Shown piece after piece: positions 1 through 11,200 of a stretch of 64,000 nucleotides of DNA (positions within the stretch are counted from its first letter, which is position 1; each line of letters starts with the position of its first letter). The DNA is from Asterias amurensis (taxonomy: Eukaryota > Echinodermata > Asteroidea > Forcipulatida > Asteriidae). The stretch is from assembly GCF_032118995.1 (NCBI RefSeq), contig NC_092654.1, positions 14,747,784-14,811,783 of the forward strand, in the 5' to 3' direction. Position numbers and translations under genes: made by a program. The notes below the pieces were generated by a model that was given only the letters and a program-made list of their open reading frames with translations, was not told the origin of the DNA and ran no database searches.

Positions 1-1148
1 ATAAACAAGTCGAAGCAGGGTATTTGCAGTTTGAGCACTAAATACTTGTCAACTTTTTTTCCCTTGATACACTGTGAATTTGTTCTCTCCTGCTCAAACT
101 ATTGATTTTGGCCTTGGCCATGTTGGCCCAAACTCATTGAGGTGCTCAACGACAAATGTTGAGCTGACTGTTTGATTTTTCACTTCATAACCATAATTAC
201 ACTAAAATGCATGTAAACCTTTCGATAGTTACTGTATAAAAAAGGAACGACGTAACAATGCAAATCCATAGTGATATGCCAGCTGGCAGCCTAATTTTCT
301 TGATATGGTTAGAAAATTCTAAAAAAATATTTATTTATTATTATTGTTATTGATTGGTTTATTTCACAAATAAAAGCTTCACAGCCTTGAGGAGGCTGAA
401 TTGAGTTTTATTTTTTACTTCATTAAGAAAAGTTAAAATTTTAAATATTTTTTAGTATAGAATGTACAACAATAGGACAACATTTAAAATTGTTTTAAAA
501 TCCAAAGTACGTGAATATGACAACATTTAACAACAAAGGCACCAACTCAGACATGGACAACAATGACAGCAACAGTAATGGACAACAATGACATCAACTC
601 AACAAAAGAAACAAAGACAGCAACTCGACCATGGACAACAATGACAACAACCCAGACATGGACAACAATGACAGCAACAGTAATGGACAACAATGACATC
701 AACTCAACAAAAGAAACAAAGACAGCAACTCGACCATGGACAACAATGACAACAACTCAGACATGGACAACATCGACAGCAACAGTAATGGACAACAATG
801 ACATCAACTCGACAAAAGAAACAAAGACAGCAACTCGACCATGGACAACAATGACAACAACCCAGACATGGACAACAATGACAGCAACAGTAATGGACAA
901 CAATGACATCAACTCGACAAAAGAAACAAAGACAGCAACTCGACCATGGACAACAATGACAACAACCCAGACATGGACAACAATGACAACAACAAATAAA
1001 AAATTTATTTACCAGTTAGCAGTTCTATGAAATGGCCCACTTGTTTAGTTTATTTTCATACAGTTATTACCTGCAGTAGTGACCAAACAGAAAAAAGAAC
1101 CGTGTGAAATTATTTCATTTTTTTTCTTCTTTTTTCTGCTTCCTTTAG
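1..1148. other. intron sequence of the upstream gene, with minisatellite
   Basis: No coding exon is visible here. The stretch is AT-rich and ends in a pyrimidine tract and an AG at 1147-1148 that serves as the acceptor for the exon beginning at 1149. It is therefore read as intron of the plus-strand gene whose last exon follows. Its only notable content is the 105-bp tandem array at about 545-1000. Confidence 0.5.
545..1000. repeat. 105-bp minisatellite, about four copies
   Basis: A purine/AC-rich unit containing ATGGACAACAATGACA recurs every 105 bases, with copies beginning near 563, 668, 773 and 878. Because 105 is divisible by three, one frame stays open across the array (563-1030) and would give a 35-residue repeat. 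Composition, repetition and the position directly upstream of a splice acceptor all argue that this is a tandem repeat in an intron and not a gene. Confidence 0.85.
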
Positions 1149-1317
1149 TGACAGATCAGAACCCATCAAAGAGCTGACCGAGGAAGAAAAACAAGAAATC
1201 CAAAAGAAGGAGAATTCACGTTTAGCCAAGACCACAACGAAACCAAGTTACCCATCGCCTCGCAAAGAACGTGCCCTCAAGATCTACACCGATAGTACAT
1301 CGTCATCGTCGACATGA
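1149..1317 (+). CDS. last coding exon of an unrecognised plus-strand gene (partial)
   Basis: A pyrimidine-rich stretch ends in AG at 1147-1148. From it an open frame (phase 1, first complete codon GAC at 1150) runs 55 codons to TGA at 1315-1317. The peptide is very charged: an acidic, helix-prone start (ELTEEEKQEIQKKE) is followed by a basic, Thr/Ser/Pro-rich stretch and a Ser-rich end (TDSTSSSST). This looks like the disordered tail of a larger protein whose other exons lie left of the window. I do not recognise the family and assign no function. The codon composition and splice context are convincing, but expression is not shown. Confidence 0.5.
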
Positions 1318-2239
1318 AAAGGCCAAATTGCATAATTGCCAAGGCAAGAATATATTTCACTACCCATAGACTCGTTTATAGTATACACCTCTATCAGCGT
1401 CACAGAAAGTACAAGGTCAAAGTACAAACTGCTGAAACTTATGTTGCTTTGCCTAGAGTGTGCCCTTAGGTTGGACACAGAGTCACAGCCAGTACAGGGC
1501 CAATGTGAAAAGCAAAGTAGTAATACTCAAAGGCATTGAGGAACTCTGATCAGTCATCGCTTCTTGGTGAGTTTGACCTCAAGATCCAGACAGACTGCAG
1601 GATCAAAGTGGAGATCAATATATTACAGCATTGGCAAGGCATGCCTAGGCGTACAACTACACACTTTATACCCTGGTGATATACATGTACATACAGCGAC
1701 AGTGCAAGGTCAACTCCAAGGAAATTTTAACAAGTTCAGCAGAAGCTTGGTATAGCATGCTCAACAAAGCCAAGCATCAACGATGTTGGTCTTACATTAA
1801 AGTAAAAAATGAAGAACTGCTATGTACTGCAGCATTTTAAAACTCGAAAGAGGCTCAATGCTTGATGCCCTGTAACTTTTGAAGAGTGTTTGAAGAACCA
1901 TCATGGAAAAACATGTTTGTTGCCCGAACCTTCTTTATAATCACTGCTTAGGAGCCCATTGACTTTACAATGATTACTTAAACCCTTGTGTCTTCTGCGC
2001 GTAAGATTCAACATGTTCAAGGACTACTCTGTAAACCTCAATAGTTAGGATTTATGAGAAATGGTAATAATGATATATGCATTTATTATGTGCTTTTTTA
2101 AACATTGTATAAAATGGCTTATGCTATTACTACCCCTGTTCCTCCCTGAAACTATCTGTACTCCTTTGGAGCATGCAGCTGGTGGCCAAATAGGCGCAAA
2201 GGTTGGTAATTGTTTGCAACAACAATCACTTCCCTCACA

Positions 2240-2378
2240 GGTTCCCATTTACTCCTGCGTGTTAAGAAGCAATTATAGTTAAGTGTCTTGCCCAAGAGCA
2301 CGGGTGTCTCAAGTAAGATTTGAACCCACACTTTAGATGACTCGGCCATCACAACTTGAGTTCGATGCTCTATACCAA
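2240..2378 (-). mobile_element. tRNA-derived SINE remnant
   Basis: Read on the minus strand, a box A-like TGGCCGAGTCATC is followed about 20 bases later by a box B-like GGTTCAAATCT, as in the promoter of tRNA-derived SINEs. The downstream part (plus strand, about 2250-2310) contains a GTGTCTTGCCCAAG-type motif that recurs in part near 47570-47600. It is degenerate and has no complete tRNA fold. Confidence 0.5.
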
Positions 2379-3691
2379 ATATGTGCAGACATTTTGTTTT
2401 GTTACCCCAACCAGCATGGATAAAGCTGGAAAGTCAAAAAGTCAGCAGCTCAAGGCTCTGTACAAACAGACATGGTAAACTGTTGTCTTTTTAAAAATCT
2501 TTTTTAGTGTCTTCCTCAACGATTTTCTATGATTTTGAATGACATAGTGATTGATTGACATAGTGATGTAAAACAAACTTTAAAATACTGACAACTAATC
2601 TGAAATTGACTACTGAAATTCTATCAAAAAACTAAGTTGATGAAACGTACTTTAAATCCAATTGTGCAGTTTCTGTATATTATCACTTACACTCGCCAAT
2701 AGACTGTCTGTCGATTTCAGATTTCAGTTGCAATGTTTATGGTTAGTGTTCTTTATCGTTGCATCATGCTGTCTTGCCAGAGAAGTTGTAAGTTGTTGAG
2801 GAAGACACTTTAATCCGATAAAAAAAGTAAAAGACAAAGATTTTCCCTTTTCTTTCGTTAGAAAATTTTACGTGCCAATGTCACAGGAATGGTGACGCAT
2901 CGTGCGGTACTAAAACTTATGGATTGGTCTTTAAAGCTTAATCAAGCGCGCAACTCACAGACAATTATAAATGTTTGTTGGTTATGAAATACTTAAAAAC
3001 AATGAAACATGTTTTACTTCTTCTTTTTCTGGGATGGAAGTTTTGTAATTATAGTTGTACAGTAACATTTGTACCAAAAGAAACCTGTGCATGTAGCTCT
3101 AGCACTTCATCTCTCAGATCAACCCAATTGAAATCATACCTTCTCGACCATGGTGACCATTAGAGATGTGTATACAACGCCAAAACCAGGCAATTCTCGG
3201 AAATGTTGAAGTTTCATTAAAAGTCAGTGTGAAGACAATCAAAACATCAGCATTAATATGAGAATTACTTACCTTATTTGCTCATCATCATTTGTTTATA
3301 AATTCTTTCTCTGTAAATTATTACTTTGGTTGAAGTTTATTGTTGTGTTTTTGTGATTTCTTAGAGATCCAGTAATGAACCAGAAGGGAAACTAAATTGG
3401 TCCATACAAGTAAACTATGGGTACAATGTACCGTAACAAGTTTGAACCTCTCACCTCCGGATTTTATGTGCCATAGTTACACCAACTTTCCCTTGTGGTT
3501 TTTGACTTTATGTTTATGACTTTAAAATGTACTGCCCCGTCTCAAGTTATATCATAACCCATGCATGATCTCAGGCCATACTGCACATTATGGTTATATG
3601 ACTTTTACGTTGACATTAACTGGTTGTGAACGAAAATAGACCGTATTGAATATGACGTCACGCAGCTCAAATATCTGACCTACAAGATGGC

Positions 3692-3725
3692 GTCTGTGCG
3701 TGTGCGTGCGTGTGTGCGTGCATGT
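3692..3725. repeat. TG/CG-rich microsatellite
   Basis: A short run of alternating TGTGCGTG-type dinucleotides, a low-complexity stretch able to adopt non-B structure. No gene is associated with it. Confidence 0.7.
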
Positions 3726-4150
3726 GCCGTAGAAATCAAACCGGGAATGTTGCATGCTGTGGCTTCGATGATGGACGCGCATATATGGTTTGCCCTACAA
3801 GATGGCGACTTTTCATAGCAAAAAGGGGTTACTCAATACAGTCTATTGTGGAAACTAACAATCATGGTGCTGGTTTACACATTTCCCTGAGTATTGGTAA
3901 TAGTGTTGAGGTCGAGACATGAAAGTCAAGACCTGATAGTCTGAGATCGAGACCAAGACCTGGGGCAATTATCATACAGCTGCTTTATAATCAGAAAATA
4001 TTGCTTAATGGTTTGGATAGTAACCATATTCTGGTAAGCGTTATTTTGTTTGTGCTTTGTTGTTTTTTTGTGCTTCAGCAGCTCAATGAAATTGAGCACT
4101 GAGCTCAATGAAATTGAGCACTGAAGGACAAGGGGGAGACGAGACCGGTC

Positions 4151-4479
4151 TTAGGGACACTGGACACTATTGGTAATTGTCAAAGATTAGTCTTTTGACT
4201 AAGTGTATCTCAACATATGCATAAAATAACAAACCTGTGGAAATTTGAGCTCAATTGGTCGTTGAAGTTGCAAGATAACATTGAAAGAAAAAACACCCTT
4301 GTCACACGAAGTTGGGTGCCTTCAGATGCTTGATTTTAAGACCTCAAATTCTAATTCTGAGGTCTCGAAATCAAATTCGTGGAAAATTACTTCTTTCTCG
4401 TCACATCAGATGGAGCCGTTTCTCACATGGTTTTAGGTTTTATTTCGAGTAATTACCAATAGTGTCCACTGCCTTTAAG
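4151..4479. mobile_element. miniature inverted-repeat transposon, TTAA family B
   Basis: The copy starts with ACTGGACACTATTGGTAATT and ends with the inverse, CCAATAGTGTCCACTGCCTTTAA. The inside carries the family signature: a GAGACCTCA/TGAGGTCTC palindrome near the middle. The left TTAA is degraded and the right one is intact. Confidence 0.75.
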
Positions 4480-4726
4480 ACAACGCTGATCGTAACTCCC
4501 TTATCTGCATTCATTTCAAGTGTGAAGAGCTTCTGTTTTATTTGCTTACTTTATGTAGAACAATCCAAAATAAAATGCCATTTTTGTCCTGATGAATTAG
4601 TCACACAAATTAATGTCCTGGAATGAGATGCAATAGTTTGTTTCTAATTATCACCATATTATGATAGACCTACTGTTAGGAAATGCAACCGGTAATGTAT
4701 TGTATAACAGATTTAATTTTTAGTTT

Positions 4727-5123
4727 TTAAAGACACTGGACACCGTTGGTAATTGTCAAAGACAGTCTTCTCACTTGGTGTGTCTCAACATGTGCACAAA
4801 ATATTAATAAACCTGTGAAAATTTGAACTCAATTGGGCGTTGAAGTTGAGAGATAACAATGGAAGAAAAAACACCCTTGTCACACGGAGTTGTGTGCATT
4901 CAGATGCTTGATTTTGGGACCTCAAATTCTAATTCTGAGGTTCTGAAATTAAAGTCAAATATTTTAGTGGAAAATTACTTCTTTCTCTAAAACTACGTTG
5001 TTTCAGAGGGAGCTGTTTCTCACAATGTTTTATACTATCAACAGCTCTCCATTGCTTGTTACCAAGTAAGTTTTTATGCTGACAATTATTTGAGTAATTA
5101 CCAATCGTGTCCAGTGCCTTTAA
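4727..5123. mobile_element. miniature inverted-repeat transposon, TTAA family B
   Basis: TTAA at both ends, terminal inverted repeats starting AGACACTGGACAC, and the family's internal GAACCTCA/TGAGG palindrome. It lies 250 bases from the previous copy in the same orientation. It has no coding capacity. Confidence 0.8.
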
Positions 5124-5628
5124 AAAAAAACAAGGAAATTCACACTTGATAAAATTCATGGGATATAAACAGATAGCTTCATTGTTGTTTGTAAAATAAT
5201 AAATTAAAATATTTAATACATGGATGTACCAGTATGTACATTATAATTAACATAAACATTATCAAGTTATAAATATTGTCTTATTTTTCTGAACAATTAC
5301 TAAGAAGGCCGCCTTATGTAGCATGATTTTACTTGGAAATAGAACCCAGAAAAGAATAAGTTGGTTTACTTAGAGTTATTTTTGTCATTGGCCTTTTTAG
5401 TCAAGGCACTCCTGACTTCCAAAGGTTCTCACTGTTCTCCAAGGACATTATGCACACAGGCCTGAAGCCCAGTTCATACCTGGGTAAAAGCAAAAGCGAA
5501 ATTATTTCAATAATAGGAGAGTTTTGAGAGTCTGGCAGCAATAGACATAACGATCCTTTTCTGCGGCTCTGAGCTTGCGTGCATAGGTCTGAGCACGCGC
5601 ACTGCTGTGAAAAAAAGACCGTCTAAAG

Positions 5629-5730
5629 TCTCGTCTCACGAAGTTGTGTGCTTTCAGATGCTTGAAATCAGGACCTCAAAGTCTAATTGTGAGGTCTCAA
5701 AATCAAATTCAAATATTTTAGTGGAAATGA
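5629..5730. mobile_element. internal fragment of TTAA family B
   Basis: Only the middle of the element is present (CACGAAGTTGTGTGCTTTCAGATGC-type sequence and the dyad around GAGGTCTCA). Both termini are missing. Confidence 0.6.
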
Positions 5731-7062
5731 AGCCCCTGGCTATTCAATGTTTTCTGTTTTAAATATTGTCTAAAGCCAAAATTGAAGGAAACAATTGAAC
5801 TGTAATGTTGTCAAGTTTCAAATAAATGTTAAAGGACTGATGTATTTCCATATTTTATAGAGTGAATATGCAACAGTTGTACTGAATATTTCAAAGGTTG
5901 GTTGGTGGAAATTTTTTGTATTATAGAACCATAGTATGGCAAACGTAAGCTGTTGTGAAATGATAACAACAAACGATGGCACAACCTTTTGTTACTGTTA
6001 TGGCCAGCTGGCACCGACTTGAACTTAAACATAACTTTTTTTCTGGGGGTGGGGGAGGGGGATAAAGAATCTAAGAGAACCAAGTTATTATCGTGGAGTA
6101 GTTGACTGGATATCGGCTGGTTGACAAGTATAGGGAGAATCAAGAAGACACTTTGAGTCTGCTATTTTTTTTAATGAATAAAAGTATGTATGGAAAAGAT
6201 GTTTGTGTATAAGCTTTGGTTGGGAAGAAAAGAATCCAAATGGTAAATTTATGATGGGTAGAATGTTTCGTAATATCCTTGCCCTGGTAGGATGCTTGTC
6301 TCAGCTGCGATTTACTGCGAGTTCATCAACCTGGACTATATATTAATAGCCATGGAAATCTTGAAATGTCAACATGGTCAGTGTACATTTTTGTATATTA
6401 ATGAAAGGGCCTCCGTGAAGAACGGTTTATTGACAAATTATGGGGCTATCCCTGGTTAAATAATTAGACAAAATAAATGAATAAATCAGATTCACGTTTC
6501 ATATCTTTTTAGCTCGAGAAAGTTAGGGTCAAAACGTTGGGCCATTAACCATTTTTTGCACAAGTTTGCATTAATGGTAATTAATTTTTTCCCTAGATGT
6601 TTTGTCAAAATTAAATTTATAAGTGCATTTCTCTTAATAAAGCATAAATGGCCTGTCACCGGAGATGCAAAGAAATGACTGAATTAGTACGTTAAAGGAT
6701 CGCGTTAAAAATGTGTTTAATTTTCTTCTGAACCTTATTGGACAATTCTCTTTTTGTTCATTTATCGTGATTTGGCAATGTTTGTTCCACTGAAATGTTC
6801 AATATTTGCTGATTGATTGAAAGTAAATATGATTCTGAGTATCTTAGGTGCCCCAAATCACAATAACTTTGTACAGAAAGTAAACAACAACAATAATCTG
6901 CTTGTCATCTATCATTTTTTATTATGTGCGTTGCATAATATTTTTTTTGTGAATGAATAATATTGTAATATAAGATTAAATGTATGACGAACAAGGACAA
7001 CTTGCTCATTGGGTATTTTTTTGTTTTCTTGTTATGTTTTGTGTATTTATTTCTTAGTTTAT

Positions 7063-7432
7063 TTAAAGGCAATGGACACAATTGGTTTTGTCAGAGACCA
7101 GTATTCTCTCTTGGTGTAACCCAACACATGCATACAATTTTTTAAAAACCGTGACAATTTTGACTCAATTGGTCGTCAAAGTTGCAAGAGAATAATGAAG
7201 AAAAAAAATGAAAAAAACTAGTTGCACAAATGTGTGTGCTCAGTTTAGAAATGCCTAAAGGGTAGGCCTGAAGTCTTTTATTATTTTAATGAGAAATTGT
7301 CTCTTTCTGAAAAATTTTTAAAGGGAGCCTTCTCACAATCTGTTATACTATCATCAGCTCTCCATTGTTTGTCATCAAGTAAGTTTTTATGCCAACAATT
7401 ATTTTGAGTAATTATTTTAAGTGTCCAGTTTA
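7063..7432. mobile_element. miniature inverted-repeat transposon, TTAA family B
   Basis: A diverged copy with TTAA at 7063-7066 and 7429-7432. The left end is AGGCAATGGACACAATTGG and the right end a decayed inverse. It lies about 750 bases upstream of the CDC37 start codon. Confidence 0.7.
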
Positions 7433-7812
7433 ACGGGTGGCATTTTCCATATAATTTGAATTTATGGGGTTCTGCCTGTCAGTTTCAACACAACGATTTT
7501 TGTACAGCCAAAAGCTTTGAAATTGAAAAGCCAGTTTCCACAGGTAATGGGTATGAAGTGACTTGGGTACGAAGTGACCAACATTCAATTTTCCCTCCAT
7601 GTATACAAGGAGCCACACAGAACACGCCCTCTCCTTTGTAAAATGAAGCAGTGTTCAATCATGGAGTCTACCTCTGGTTCAATTGCCCTATTAAAGATGA
7701 ATTTCAGCCTTTACTATTCTGACTCAAAGAATTATGAAAAATAGATTTTTTTATATTTAATTGACCTTGTTTTTAACGTTTTATTTTCAAGGAGAAATAA
7801 AATTAAGTGGGT

Positions 7813-7986
7813 GAAATTCCATTGGAACAAAAAAGTAAACACCGCCCGACCTAGAAAATATAAGGGCTGATATCACGGTAGTTTCTAGAAGTAGCCAACA
7901 GTGGCTACTTCTAGAAACTACCGTGATATCAGCCCTTATATTTTCTAGGTCGGGCGGTGTTTACTTTTTTGTTCCAATGGAATTTC
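7813..7986. repeat. perfect 85-bp inverted repeat (hairpin) upstream of CDC37
   Basis: The left arm 7813-7897 and right arm 7902-7986 are exact reverse complements over all 85 bases, separated by a 4-base loop (ACAG). The arms are not AT-only: they include a GC-rich CACCGCCCGACC block and TTCTAGAA. Perfect identity implies a very recent origin or active homogenisation. It ends 206 bases before the CDC37 ATG, so it could sit in the promoter or the transcribed leader. It is most likely a snap-back miniature transposon; no clear target duplication was found. Confidence 0.9.
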
Positions 7987-8017
7987 CATTACTATCGCGC
8001 AGTGCATTTCATATGTG

Positions 8018-8032
8018 AGAATATTCTCGAAA
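8018..8032. promoter_or_regulatory. canonical heat-shock element in the CDC37 5' flank
   Basis: AGAATATTCTCGAAA contains three perfectly alternating 5-bp units (nGAAn-nTTCn-nGAAn), the arrangement bound by an HSF1 trimer. A fourth TTC follows one base out of register (8035-8037). It lies 160-175 bases upstream of the CDC37 ATG, between the hairpin and the gene. Because CDC37 serves Hsp90, heat-shock control is plausible; that is inference. Confidence 0.6.
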
Positions 8033-8109
8033 TGTTCCAAGCGACGGCTGTTGTATGTTGATATGTGGTTGAGGTAACACGCACGTACACTTTACCATCG
8101 TTGCATGCT

Positions 8110-8121
8110 GTTTCATGAAAC
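8110..8121. promoter_or_regulatory. second, two-unit heat-shock-like palindrome
   Basis: GTTTCATGAAAC is a perfect 12-bp palindrome holding a tail-to-tail TTC-nn-GAA pair, a half-strength HSF site, 71 bases before the CDC37 start codon. Alone it is weak evidence, but it supports the fuller element at 8018. Confidence 0.35.
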
Positions 8122-8191
8122 GGTCGTCTTAGCACAGTCAGAACACAAAAAGACGTGCGAAAAAGTGGAAGTGCTCAAAGAGTGTGCAAAG

Positions 8192-8224
8192 ATGGTGGAC
8201 TACAGCAAATGGGATAATATTGAG
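8192..8224 (+). CDS. CDC37: CDC37 exon 1 (residues 1-11)
   Basis: ATG at 8192, followed by GTAAG at 8225. It encodes the invariant family N-terminus [11 protein letters not shown], which fixes the start. Phase 0. Confidence 0.95.
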
Positions 8225-11200
8225 GTAAGAAATCATGTTTGTTTATTGAGAGGGTTTCTTTCTATTTTCTCTACTTTTTAGGAAGCATGTTATGTTGTGA
8301 GATACAAGAAAAATACATTCTTAGAACGTATTGTACAATTAAATAACAAAGGAAAGCCATCATGATGTGATGATCATGTGTCCAATTCACGGACATCGAA
8401 TCACATGAATGAAGTTATGAACAAACGGTGACTGCTCTGTATCCCCACAAAATATTGGTGCAGGTTGTTTGGGTCATTGAAATAAGGTATTAAAATTAAG
8501 GGTGTCAGAACATAGCCCCATGGCCATAGGGGTGTCGGAATATAAGGCCTATGTAAGGGTGTCGGAACAGAATATTACATCTATACTATAGGCTATATTA
8601 TGGTGTCGGAATATAGGTTTGTCGGAACATAGGCCTAGGGGTGTCGCTGTCGGAACATTAGGGGGATCACTTTTCGTATGGCGCCACCACTTTATCACTC
8701 ATTTTTACAAAAAGGGATATCTCATTGAGGTAAATTAGATACTAAATTATTTCATATTGAATGAAAAAGTGGTGGCGCCATACGGAAACTTTTCCATTTT
8801 GTGTTATGTGTCGGAATATAGGGGTGTCGGAAACATAGGGATGTCAGAATATAGGCTGAGTTGTCATAACAGGGGTGTCGGAATATAGGTGTGTAACCAA
8901 ACAAACAAATGTCAGAGTCAGACAACTCGTCCGTCGGACAAATCATCAGACGGTAGTTGCGATGGTGTAACCCTCCTCCCGACGACCGCCAGGCCGGAGG
9001 GTTACGAGATTCTTTCGAGATTCTTTCTTTCTTTCGAGCGGCAAAAGACAATCTGGTCCAACAAGTACAATTTGTATTTTCTCTCTAATGATTACGTTTA
9101 TTAGAGTTTATTACAGTCTGCAGTTAATAAAAAATAATGCACTAGTGATTTATACCAACTCTTCACCATTTTATAAACTTGTGAGCATAAACTACGACAG
9201 GAAACTTTATTCTCAGTATTATTAAGCCTGACGAAAATACAGACCGTGAGTAAACAGCAGAGCTTCTGTCACCGATGGAGCTTGCACAGTCTCGCAGTAA
9301 ACTGGAATCAAAGTTGGGGAAACATATGAGGGTCGATAACCCTCCTCCCGGCGGTGGAGCCGGAGGGTTACGAGCCAAATTCGAATGTAAAGGGCGAAAT
9401 GGTCTAGTCAACAGATTTGCTAAATTTTTACCACTTTCAAAAATCATGACACAAATTCTAGGAACACAAACTTAAAGGGAAGGTACACGTTTGGCAGTTA
9501 CTCAAAACAAATAATTATTAACTTAATTATTAAAAATTGACTTGGTAACGAGCATTGGAAACAACTCCCTCTGAAGCATCGTAGTTTTTGAGAAAGAGGT
9601 AACTTCTCACTAAAATAATCAAAGACTTTTAGCTGTCTTCTATTCCTTTCTGAAAGCACACAAATTCGTCCAACAAGGGTGTTTTTTCTTTCATCATTTT
9701 CTCGCAACTTAAATGACCGATTGAGCCCAAATTTTCACAGGCATGTTATTTTATGCTTATGATGGGATACACCAAGTGAGAAGACTGGTCTTTGACAATT
9801 CCCAAACGTGTACCTTCCCTTTAATCCTTAATGTCTAAACTCGAGTGTAAGTCTAATGAATAACACTCAAAAACACAATTGAGAAAATATTTTGAAGTAA
9901 AAGGACAAAAACTTACCAGATCCTGGAGTGAAACAGTCACAAATTTTCCAGGTTGAAAATTTGGACCCCCCGATATGTTCAACGCTTTATGTTTTGGTCA
10001 CCAAGCGCTGAACCGCAGGTAGCGCTGAACCGCATGTACCAGCCTATTGGATTGACGAACTGCCAAGCCGCAGTCGAGTTGGACCATTCTGGGTGTTACA
10101 AGGCAGTGCATGTGCGTTGTCCGTTTACAATGCCCGCCATTAGCTCATTTAGCGCGTACGCTCAGCCGCACTGCCGTGTAACATAGTCCCTGATCCGGTT
10201 TGTCTGATTTTTTTCAGGTCTCTGATGATGAAGATGAAACACATCCAAACATAGACACGCCAAGTCTCTTCAGATGGCGGCATCAGGCTCGGCTGGATCG
10301 AGAGGAAGAAGCTAGGAAGGAGAAGGAAAGTGTCGCCAGTCAGTCTTTGCAGTGAGTGCTATATCCACCTAATCTGCATTTGAAAAAATGGTTGTGGCTG
10401 TTTTGGTTCTGGGGGTTGCACCCCCCTGGACCTCGGCTAAACGCCTTGCTTTGCTGCTTGCCTGAGGTGTAAAAATAATCGGTTTAAAAAATCCTCTGGT
10501 GACAACACTTCTTAGACAATCGGGGGCTAAAAATAAGGGCACTTCCAGGCCTCCATTTTAAGAACCAACAAATCTTTCAGAACCACCACAACTCACAGAG
10601 ACCAACTTTCATGCACACGGTGTTACTGAAAACCACACTACATTTTTAAATTATTGTCTTTTTATGAAGGTAGAATGTTAATTCACTCTTGCTTTGCGCT
10701 TTGTTTCTCCTCAGGGCCAAGGTGAAACTTGAACAGACAAAAAAACAACTGGAAGAGCTCAAGACATCTGGAGACACTGAACAGGTATAATGGACAACAT
10801 TATAATAAATACTTTATGTAGGCATTTTGGATTAAAACTGCACAACAAGCGTGACTAGGAACAAAAGCCATTGTTCACATTCTCAAGATTTTACTGATTT
10901 TATGACAGACCTGGGGTCGATTTCACAAAGTGTTGGGACTATTCCTAATTTGGGACTAGGAGATATTAAAAGCTTAAGGCTAGTCCTAAGTTAGGACGAG
11001 TAACTCGTCTTAACTCGGAATAAGACTAGTCTTAACTCTTTGTGAAACCCACCCCTGGGCCTAATTTCATAGAGCTGCACATATGCAAAACTAATTAGCT
11101 AAACTTAGCTATTTTTTGTACCATAAGATTATACTTATTAAGGGTACCTGCCAAAACACCATTCTGTGTACCATCTGTTTACCACGAAAGTATCAAACCT

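Larger units (their letters stand above)
1318..7812. other. intergenic stretch or 3' UTR of the upstream gene, then repeats
   Basis: No further exon is visible between the stop at 1317 and CDC37. The stretch holds a minus-strand SINE remnant (2240-2378), a TG-rich microsatellite (3692-3725), several TTAA-flanked miniature transposons, and a G-rich run at 6044-6061 (three runs of five G or more). Several AATAAA-like sequences occur, but I cannot choose one as the poly(A) signal of the upstream gene. Confidence 0.5.

Noticed and set aside
563..1030. 155-codon open frame with 35-residue repeats
   Set aside because: It exists only because a 105-bp minisatellite is a multiple of three; composition is low complexity and the frame ends soon after the array.
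10981..11057. Symmetric TAGTCCTAAG blocks as operator-like regulatory sites
   Set aside because: They are parts of a family C hairpin transposon with copies elsewhere in the window.
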